From Dillenia suffruticosa (Eukaryota; Streptophyta; Magnoliopsida; Dilleniales; Dilleniaceae): a DNA stretch of 64,000 nucleotides. Numbering within the stretch: position 1 is the stretch's first letter; each line of letters starts with the position of its first letter. Below are positions 55,061 through 64,000 of this stretch, piece by piece. The position numbers were made by a program, and so were the translations under genes. Location: NCBI GenBank assembly GCA_033439265.1, contig JAVTVX010000034.1, positions 13,654,501 to 13,718,500 on the forward strand. The letters run 5' to 3'. The notes under the pieces are model-generated. The model saw only the letters and a list, made by a program, of their open reading frames with translations, ran no database searches and was not told where the DNA came from.

Positions 55061-58000
55061 TTGTATACAGAGAAAAAGCAGAACGATAGAGGTTGGATGT
55101 ATAATATGAACTTACTTGAACGTCAAGATTTAATTGATGAATTTATTTTTAGGTTGGAACAAGTTTTGGACTTCGCTAGTAGTAAAGTTGAGTTTGTGGA
55201 TGAGAATAAGTTGAGATGTCTATATAGAAAGTATGGTAATGGTAAATTTCATGAGTATGGTAAATTAGAAAATATCTTTATAGATTTGGTTTTATCCCTA
55301 ATTATTATGATTGGACTTGTTATGGTGAACTGTTTATTTCTAAAAAAGAATATAAAAAAATATGCATTTTTTAGTTAGAGGGGATCAGAGTTATTATAAT
55401 CAATTTAACCTATATCAAAGGACAGTAATTCATGCAGTGAGTCAGAGTTTGCTCCCGAGCCAAACCATGCAAGTACTAGTTTTGTTCCAACATTTGAACA
55501 AGTGTATAGTAGTTATGCATCACCATTGGAGGAGGTAGAAGGAACAGGTATTGATGAGAATGTGAATAATGAAACTTTTTTCTCTAATCAATTTCAGAAA
55601 CTATTGAAAGCTATAGATAAATCTTTGTAGGCTGGTTGTGACAGTCACGCTAAGTTATCACTAACGATAAGATTGTTAAATGTTGAGACAGAGTATAATA
55701 TGTCTGAAGATTGCTTTAATGATATTGTTCAAGTAATTTAGGAAGTATTGTCTCGTGATCATATCATGCCAAATAATTTCTACAGTATGAAAAAGTTTAT
55801 GAAAGACTTTGGTCATCTAGTGGAAATGATTGATGTATGCAGAGATGGTTGTATGCTATATTGGGGAGATGAATAAAAAATGTAAAATTTGGTAAATTCT
55901 ATAACTAATGTAGGTACAAGAGTAGTAGGAGGTCAGGTCGTAATCAGCAGCGTAAACTATATACAAACAAGTGTTTTATTTGCCCTTAACTCCTAGATTG
56001 CAAAGGTTTTATGCATCTAAGGCTACTGTGAACACGTAACTTGGCATGCAAATCATGAAATAGAAGAGGGGTTAATGTGTCGTCCTTTAGATGCAGAGGT
56101 ATGGAAACATTTTGATAGAACATATCTTGAGTTTGCAAAAGCGACTCGAAACATTAAGTTAGCTCTCTATGCCGATGATTTGCTCCATTTAGCAAATCAG
56201 GAAAAACTTATTCTTGTTTTTGACATTGGTCATGCCTAGCCTGCAAAATCTGAAGATGTTAATAGATATTTATATGCAACCACTGATTGTAGAGTTAAAA
56301 CAACTATTGGATGAAGGTGTTCTTACATATGATATCCATACTAATTAGATATTTGTTATGAAGACTACTCTTCTTTGGTTGATAAATGACTTTCCAGCTT
56401 ATGACACATTATCAGAATGGAGTACCGTTGGGATCTTAGGATATTCGATATGTATAGAGAGATCAAAGTCATTCAGATTGAAATATGGTAAGAAGGTGAG
56501 CAATCGTGAATGTCATAAATAATTTTTAATGCTAAATCATAAATTCAGAAGTAATAAAGAAAAATTAACTAAGAATAGATTTGAAAAAGTACCTCCTCCA
56601 TTGAGATTAACTAGTGAACAAATTTGAGAGCGAGTGTTTCACTTTCCATCTATTATTGAAGACCCATATGGTATAACGTATGGATATGGAAGTATGTACA
56701 AATGGACCAAACGGAGTATATTTTGGGATCTACTATATTGGAAGACCCAGCTGATTCATCATAATCTTAATGTGATACATATCGAGAAAAATGTTTTTGA
56801 TAATGTAATAAATACATTGATGGATATTCCTGGAAAAACGAAAATAACTTGAATACAAGAAAAGATATGCGACTTTTTTGTAATCGACTTACACTTATGT
56901 GGATGGAAGTAGTAAGAGACCAAAACCAAAGGCAGTTTATACATTGAATAAGGATTAGAGACGAAATATTTATGAATGGTTTAAATCGTTGAGGTTTCCT
57001 AATGGTTATGCCTCAAATCTTGGGAGATGTGCTGATTTGAAGGATTGCAAGTTGATTGATTTGAAGAATTATGATTGTCACATATTCATGAAAAGACTAA
57101 TTCCTATTGTTTTCAAGAAACTTTTACCAAATTTTGTATGGGCCACCATTACAAAGTTAAACATTTTCTTTCATGACATTTGCTCAAAAGTGTTGGGGGA
57201 ATCACTCATTGAGAAATTAGAGAGATATATTTCTATCATTATGTGTCTAGTTCACTTACTTTGTGAGGTCAAAATTACAGGTTTTGTCCAATTTCGATGG
57301 TTGTATCCATTTGAAAGGTGCATTTTTTACCTTATATATTTTGTTTTCAATGCATGTCAAATTACTAACTTCATTGTATATTATTTTCTAATATACTTTA
57401 TTTCATTATAATTAGATTCCTATAGTATTTGAAGGAAAAAGTAAAAAATAAGGGATGGTTTGAAACCTCTATTGTTAATGCATAAATTGTGGAGGAAGTG
57501 ATAACGTTTGGCTCATACTATTTCGAGCCTCATGTACAGTGCAATAAGCAAAGAGCAGGAAGAAATAATGAAGGTTCTGTTGATCTTAATTCGAAATCAT
57601 TCTCGATTTTTAACTATCTTGGTCAACCAAGTGGAGCATGTAAGCTTAGATATTTAATTAGTAAAGAATGGCGAATAGGTCATATATATATTTTACTGAA
57701 TTGTCCAGAAGTGACACCATATTTTGAGTTAGTATATATTTGCAAATAGATGTATTCTTTGTATCACAAACATTTTATGATATAAATCATCTTCTTTGAT
57801 GGTAAGATTTTTCAAAATTTACGGTCTAAACTACCGATGAATGAGTTTGATCGTGTATGTGATGAAAGATTTATAGCATGGTTCGGAACATATACAAGTT
57901 ACATTGAAATTTTATACATAATTAATAAACAAACAAATTAACAAGTGTATTTTACTTCAGGTTCAAAGTAATCAAGCTCAAGTTGAGTAAGAACTACTAA

Positions 58001-58740
58001 CCTATCTGTCATGGGGTCCAAAATCAAGGGTACAAACTTGGCTAACATATTTCATAAATGAGTATAATTTTCGCACTTAAGAATATGGAATCGAAAAAGT
58101 TACAATGAATAGTGGGGTTTATGTTCAGTCATCCAATGATGGAGATGTAAAAGATGATTTTTTATGGTTTGTTGGATGAAATCCTAGAAATAGAGTAGAA
58201 ACGTGCCAATGGAATCTTATGCAGTAGAAATGCAGGTCGTCTTATTTATGTGCCAATGGTTTGACCCTATCAAAAGGATGAAGATGCACCCAAAGTTTAA
58301 TTGGTCGAAATAAATCCTAAGAAATTGTATAAGAGATATGAACCCTTCGTGTTGGCACAACAAGTGATTCAAGTGTATTATGCATAATATTCTAGTTTGA
58401 AATGAGACTAAATTGATTGGTAGATTGTTTGTAAAACGAAAGTATGGAAAAAGATCGAGGAATGTTGGGAAGACATAACATATTAACAAGAGGAAGTTAC
58501 CAACACGATTCAAACTGAGGACTATAACATTCCAACGTTACGAGATCCATGTGAAGAAGTGATAAATGTGGATCCAATTGAGATTCATGAGGATGACATT
58601 AAAGAATTTGATTTTGAGACAGATGATGAGAATGAGGATGAGGATGAGGATGAGGATGAGGATGCAGATGATGTTGATGATGGAGATGAATTTGACATGG
58701 AGATGACAATGAGGACTATGATTTTTTATGGTGGGTAAGT
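55061..58740 (+). pseudogene. Decayed second copy of the CACTA transposase (TNPD-like)
   Basis: Plus-strand parallel of 49608-45871, with the same domain order: GWMYNMNLLERQDLIDEF..LRCLYRKYGNGKF (55090-55260); ETEYNMSEDCFNDIVQ and DGCMLYWG (about 55680-55870); YMQPLIVELKQLLDEGVLTYD (about 56270-56335); YGITYGYGSMYKWTKRSIFWD (56650-56735); MRFPNGYASNLGR to QFRWLYPFER (56989-57320); SYYFEPHVQCNKQRAGRNNEG (57510-57570); FNWSK and acidic tail (58260-58730). Many stops and shifts. It keeps Trp and Gln codons where the minus-strand copy has stops, and has its own TGG-to-TAG change near 55630. Confidence 0.85.
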
Positions 58741-58859
58741 TTTGTTTTCTTAATACAACAAGAATCTGATATTTATCTTCAGATATGGTAGTCTAATCTT
58801 TATTATATAAAATTTGATAGTATAGTTTTTATTATATATTGTTTTTCATTTGTTGATAC

Positions 58860-60020
58860 ACTATTTTCTTTTTTATAGATCATTAAAGTTAGTTTTGGAG
58901 TATTGGTTGGCTATGTACTAATTAGTATGTCAGTTTAAACATGGTAAGTTTTTTCATGTACTTCATTATATATATGATGAACATGCAATTTTTATTTTTT
59001 TTATTGTTCTAACATTTATATTTGACAGTATCGACGTGGGGGGCACAAACAAGTTAGTGATTGGAGATCAGGCCCTTCCTCTTTAGTGTTGTAGTCACCT
59101 TTAGCTACACCTTCCCTTTCCTCTTTTACTGATGCACCTTTGTCATTCTCTTTAGTTGCACATTTAGTGTGACAGTCACTTATTAAGGGGTAAGAAGATA
59201 GGTGATATGTGATATCCCCTTATGAAAATTTGTAAGTACTAAATTTTAAAATTTCATCACTATTGTTTTTTTTATTTATGTTGCTGATGATTCTTTTAAC
59301 TATGTTATTTGCTTACTATTGTTTGTTTGTAACTTTATGACAGATTCACAAATTCTGTACATGTTATGCCTGAGCTTAATAGAGTAGTGAAGAACCATTG
59401 GGGAAGGGCTTGGATAATCTATAGTTGCACTCTAGAAGATACAAAAGAGTTCTGGTTGAAGGAATTTAAGATAAGTTATGTCCTTCACTTTATATATGAA
59501 ACCAAGTTTATAATTTTAATAAAACTAATTATATTTTTATTTATTGTAGCGATAATTCACTTGTGATAAGAATGAGAAGAATGAGATAAGAAGAATTTTT
59601 AACAAGAAATGTGATCATCACATCTGAAAGGTGTTGAATCATGCAAAGAGTAGTAGAAAAAAACCAAATTGCATCACTGAAGAAAATTGGGTCAGAATTT
59701 TGAACTTTTAGGAATCCATTAAGAGCAGACGAAGGAGTGAGCATAATAGGAAGAATCGATCTCGTAATTCTGGGGAATCGTCTGTCACTTATACTGAAGG
59801 TTTAATCAATATAGATAATCATAGAAATAGATTGTTATTTAGTTAAAATACAAATTTTTTAATTTAATTCAATTATTTTTAACTATGTCATTATTTTTAA
59901 CAGTGTTTTTTCTAGGTCAAGGAAATAGGAACCGAGCCATCATTTATAGATACTTTCAAGCGTATATTCCAAAAGAAAGACAAGATGTGGAGTAGGGAGA
60001 GAGCCAGAGTAGCTAAGGTA
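58860..60020 (+). pseudogene. Decayed copy of the second CACTA gene
   Basis: Pieces match 45653-43369 in order: RRGGHKQVSDWRSGPSS (about 59040), NSVHVMPELNRVVKNHWGRA and TKEFWLKEFK (59345-59470), CITEEN and SEHNRKNRSRNSGESSVTY (59665-59790), and EPSFIDTFKRIFQKKDK (about 59930-59985). The C-terminal repeats and Gly/Asp tail are not present. Confidence 0.8.
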
Positions 60021-60029
60021 TGTAATTTC

Positions 60030-60891
60030 AAAACTTTCAAATGCTTTAGTGGTTTAATGAACTCATATTATATCAGAATAAGTATGAAATTGGTAGAGTA
60101 GTTATCGATATATGAAAAGTGTTAGTAGTAAATTTGATTGTTGTATCTTTTTCTATTAACTACATGGGTTATCCTATTTTTGTTTGATTATATTGGACAT
60201 ATTTGAACCTACCATAACAATATTTTCTTCTTGTATATATTTTGTTTAATTTTAATGATGATGTTGATTTGAACATATCATGTTGAACCTATCATAACAA
60301 TATTGGAAGATGAATTTATTACCAAGTTTCTTTTCACTGCCTAAATTGATTCTTTGATTTCTAATATATGCTCCTCTATTTGATCACTATTAATTAAATT
60401 TTGGGGATGAATAATGGCGTTGCAATTTGAACACAAGTCCTATAACCCCCTCTCCTAATGGTAGGGGATTCCATTCCTAATTTTGTTAGTGATCCCTACT
60501 GCGTCTTGTTTACTAAGCATGTTTTAGTGTAAAGAATCCATGTTCTTGCTTAATTCCTTGAGCTTCTTCATCCGTAATTTCTCACTTTCACTGAGCAGCT
60601 GCATATTGATTAGGGGTAATGGACAAGAAATGTTGAAGGGACTGTTGGACATTAGATTTTGCCACAGTTTTTACTCATTTGATTGAAAATTCAATGGTCG
60701 AGGAGTTCAATTATTTACCTTGACGAACTTGGTAATTAGTTGAGCCTTTTCTCGGTTCTTGTCACCCAAACTTCAGTAGCTTCCTTATATTCTTTTTCCT
60801 AAAGCCAAAAGAATGGTAGTTTCCATAGAAATAAGCCTTTGTGCTATGATCCTAGCATTTAGCTCTAGTATTTTTCCCTCTATTGTGGGGG
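60030..60891. other. Spacer, no gene recognised
   Basis: AT-rich; no motif of either CACTA gene and no terminus seen. Confidence 0.45.
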
Positions 60892-61109
60892 CACTACAAA
60901 ATTAGAGTATTGAGGTAATAGTAACATTTATAGGCGGTGACATGTAGCGACCGTTTTTTATAGCGTATAATAACACTTGTGACGAAATCGTTAGGAAATA
61001 TATATATTTTACGACGGTATAATATTATTCGTTAGGAAAAGTTTAGCAATTGTCAGTAAAGCTTAGATAATTATTTGTAAAAAGCGATGTTGAATTTTCA
61101 CTGTTATTG

Positions 61110-63640
61110 TTTGTGATCAGTAAATATAACACTTTTAGGTACGGTTTGAAAACAGTCAGTATATGACCATTTTTACTGTCTAGCTAACCATACCGTCTGT
61201 ATAAATTTTACAAATGCTAACTCATATATTATACAGTCTTTAAAAACTTTGTTCAATTCAGACACTTATTTTTTGTGGTTAATAAATAAGGTATAGTTTT
61301 AGAAACGGTTTGAAAATAGTCTCGATATCAGTACTTCTACTCACTAGTTAAGCATATCGTCTTCATAAGTTTCACACAAATTTGATAATTATTATCTGTG
61401 GTTAGTAAATATGACAAGATTTTAGAGACGACTTGAAAAATATCTTTAAATAACTCTTCTTTACTATCTAGTTAACCATATCGTGGATATAAGTTATGCT
61501 AACTTATTCATTATACAGTCTTTAAAATTTATGTTCAATTCTGACGATTATCATTTGTAGTTAGTAAATATGGCAAAGTGTTAGGGACAGTTTGAAAACA
61601 GTTTCAATTTGACTTTTTTTTACAGTCTAGTTAAGCATATCAGTTTCGTAAGTTCTATTCAATTCTGACAATTATCATTTGTGATCAGTAGATATGGTAG
61701 AGTTTAGACATTGTTATTTAACTATTTCTATATGTCTATTATTTACTATCTACTTAACCATACCGTCTGCATACATTCTTCATCTATCGTAACCCATATT
61801 TTTTCCAGTCTCTAAAAATTATGTTCAATTAAAACGCTCATCTTTTGTTGTTAGTAAATATTGCAGAGTTTTAGAAAAGATCTGAAAATAGTCTCGATAT
61901 GACTACTTTTACTTACTACTTAATCATATCGTCTTCATAAATTTCACTCAAATTTGAGGATTATTATTTGTGGTTAGTAAAAATGGCAGAGTTTTAGAAA
62001 CGGTTTGAAAAATATCTGTAAATAACTCTTTTTTACTGTCTAGTTAACCATATCGTGGATATAAGTTGTATATTTATGCTAACTTATACATTGTATAGTC
62101 TTTAAGACACATGTTCAATTTTGACGCTTATCATTTGTGGTTAGTAAATATGACAGAGTTTTAGGGACGATTTGAAAATAGTCTCGATATGACTCTTTTT
62201 ACAGTTTATGTAAGCATACCAATTTTATAAATTCTATTCAATTCTGACAGTAGTTATTTGTGGTTGGAAGATATAGTAGAGTTTTAGGGACTGTTATTTA
62301 ACTGTCTTTATATGTCTATTCTTTACTATCTACTTAACATACCGTCTGCATACGTTCTTCATCTATCGTAACCCATATTTTTTCCTGTCTCCAAAAGTTA
62401 TGTTCAATTGAAATACTCATATTTTGTTGTTAGTAAATATTATAGAGTTTTAGAAAAGATTTGAAAACAGTCTCGATATTACTACTTTCACTCACTACTT
62501 AATCATATCGTCTTCATAAATTTCACTCAAATCTGATGATTGTTATTTGTGGTTAGTAAAAATGGTAGAGTTTTAGAGACGATTTGAAAAATGTCTGTAA
62601 ATAACTCTTTTTTACTGTCTAGTTAACCATATCGTGGATATAAGTTGTATATCTATGCTAACTTGTACAATGTATAGTCTTTAAGACACATGTTCAACTT
62701 TGACATTTATCATTTGTGGTTAGTAAATATGGTAGAGTTTTATGGATGATTTGAAAATAATCTTGATATGACTCTTTTTACAGTCTACGTAAGCATACCA
62801 ATTTTGTAAATTCTATTCAATTCTGACAATTGTTATTTGTGGTTGGAAGATATAATAAAGTTTTAAGCACTGTTATTTAACTGTTTTTATATGACTATTC
62901 TTTACTATCTATTTAGCCATATCGTCTGTATAAGTTTTTCATATTTCCTAACTCATATATTATGCAGTCGTTAAAAGTTATATTCAATTGAAACACTAAT
63001 TTTTTATGATTAGGAAATATGTCAGTGTCTCGATAAAACTATTTTTGATTGCTACTTAAGCATATTGTCTTCATAAGTTATACTCAATTCTGACTGTCAT
63101 TATTTGTGATAAGTAAATATGACAGAGTTCTGAGAGGGGTTGAAAAATGTCTCTATATGACTCATCTTTTACAATCTAGTTAACCATACCATTGAGATAA
63201 ATTCTATATCTATGCTAACTTATATATTGTGCAGTATTTAATACCTATGTTCAATTTTAACGCATATCAGTTGTGGTTAGTAAAAATGATAGAGTTTTAA
63301 GGACGGTTTGAAAAATAGTCTCAATATTTTTCTTTTATCTGTCTATTTAAACATAAAAATTTTATAAATTCTATTCAATTGTAAGAGTTATTATATGGAG
63401 TTTGAGGTACGGTTTGAAAACGGTCACTATATGACTATTTTTATTGTCAACCTAACCAAACTGTCTGTATAAATTCTACATCGATATGAACTCAAATATT
63501 ATACAGTCTTTAAAAGTTATGCCCAATTTAGACGTTTATCTTTTGTAGTCAGTAAATATGTAGAGTTTTAGAGACGGTTTGAGAACATTTTCATTATGAC
63601 TATTTTTTAAACATATCGTTTTCATAAGTTCTACTCAATT
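61110..63640. repeat. Higher-order tandem array, 120/165-bp subunits, about 287-bp dimer, about 575-bp tetramer
   Basis: The anchor '(g)ttagtaaatatg(g)cagagtttta' recurs at about 61114, 61276, 61399, 61560, 61683, 61851, 61972, 62140, 62256, 62429, 62550, 62717, 62833, 63010, 63108, 63277 and 63549. Spacings alternate between about 120 and 165. A variant subunit with 'aaccatatcgtggatataagtt' recurs at about 575-bp steps (61399, 61972, 62550 and, diverged, 63108). Other conserved words: 'gacggtttgaaaa', 'gtctagttaa(c/g)catatcgt', 'ttcaattctgac'. No coding potential. Confidence 0.85.
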
Positions 63641-63785
63641 ATTATTTTTTATGACTACAAGAGCTTAGAAGTCTAATTTGTTGTTCTGTAGTATGATCAC
63701 TAGTATTTTAAAAAGTGTTGGGATAAGTTTAATAAGAGAAAACAGAGTGGAACTAAGTTCAAGGGATAGAAGTATAAATCTGTGA

Positions 63786-64000
63786 ATGCTACAAAGAGCA
63801 CAATGGATTTTGCAAGATGATATGTGGGTTCATCCGAAGAACAGATTTCTTAGGGAGTATAGGGACGAAGAAGCAAGGAATGAAGAAGAATTGAATAAGG
63901 GAGGAATTGGTAACGAAGCTGAAGAAGAAGAAGAAGACGAAGATCAAGGGAATGAAGGCGGAGATGTGAATGAAAATGAAGGAAACGAGGGAGGAGATGA
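63786..64000 (+). CDS. Partial acidic open frame running off the window
   Basis: ATG at 63786, preceded by an in-frame TGA, opens 71 codons to the window edge. It starts MLQRAQWILQDDMWVHPKN and becomes Glu/Asp/Asn/Gly-rich. No family recognised. It could be an exon of the gene carried by the CACTA-like element or of a host gene; purine-rich composition alone could also keep such a frame open. Confidence 0.3.
   Translation, partial: MLQRAQWILQDDMWVHPKNRFLREYRDEEARNEEELNKGGIGNEAEEEEEDEDQGNEGGDVNENEGNEGGD

Larger units (their letters stand above)
60892..64000 (+). mobile_element. Left end of another CACTA-like element, cut by the window edge
   Basis: CACTACAAAATTAG at 60892 is a CACTA-type terminus followed by 'gcgaccg', 'acgaaatcgttagga' and 'acgacgg' words, then a long tandem array. 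The other end and a transposase are outside the window, so the assignment rests on the terminus and array. Confidence 0.5.

Noticed and set aside
61110..63640. CRISPR-like array
   Set aside because: Units are far too long and diverged, spacers are not unique, and the context is plant nuclear DNA.

Overview
The window is nuclear DNA of a flowering plant, most likely a woody or herbaceous eudicot. The grounds are a large intron-containing CC-NB-ARC-LRR resistance gene, an F-box gene cluster, AT-rich intergenic DNA, and plant-specific transposon families (chromovirus and Tat-type Ty3/gypsy, Ty1/copia, RTE-type LINE, tRNA-derived SINEs, CACTA/En-Spm). I see no bacterial-style operons, rRNA, true tRNA genes or CRISPR arrays. 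Only two host genes look potentially functional; most of the rest is transposon DNA at different stages of decay.

Layout. 1-1260: 3' part of an old gypsy LTR. 3.0-7.9 kb (minus): CNL resistance gene with one 467-bp intron, followed upstream by a duplicated promoter-side segment (8.1-8.3 and 9.5-9.7 kb). 10.3-12.7 kb (minus): decayed Tat-lineage pol. 12.7-14.13 kb: small non-coding element with palindromic 'cgacgga' repeats and a CACTA-like end. 15,449-25,712: complete, very young Tekay/Del-type chromovirus with intact gag and pol, near-identical 2.47-kb LTRs, PBS, PPT and a TTTGT target-site duplication. 26.0-32.1 kb (minus): F-box cluster with one pseudogene carrying up to three short retroposons, one 3' fragment, and one long open gene, created in part by a 1.2-kb tandem duplication. 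32.9-36.1 kb (minus): nearly full-length but mutated RTE LINE. 36.1-37.3 kb: low-complexity TAA- and GA-rich DNA. 37.4-38.15 kb: Ty1/copia RNase H remnant, possible LTR at 39.3-39.8 kb. 40,149-40,340: SINE with a 16-bp target-site duplication. 41.1-42.1 kb: second small CACTA-like element. 42,165-53,623: complete 11.5-kb CACTA element with AAT target-site duplication, two minus-strand genes (TNPD-like transposase, Ptta/En-Spm-type second gene), long subterminal arrays, a GC-rich palindromic repeat upstream of the transposase and a captured kinesin exon. 55.06-60.02 kb (plus): older, decayed CACTA coding copy, head-to-head with the first. 60,892-64,000: start of another CACTA-like end followed by a 2.6-kb higher-order tandem array.

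How the parts relate. The chromovirus appears able to encode all its own functions. Its gag and pol are in different frames, but a splice-like 193-nt segment sits exactly between them and its removal would keep one reading frame, which suggests splicing as the switch between Gag and Gag-Pol. The CACTA element shows the control-region plan known from maize En/Spm (subterminal motif arrays plus a GC-rich block before the transposase), but its transposase carries nonsense mutations. All function assignments rest on reading motifs by eye; no database search was possible.
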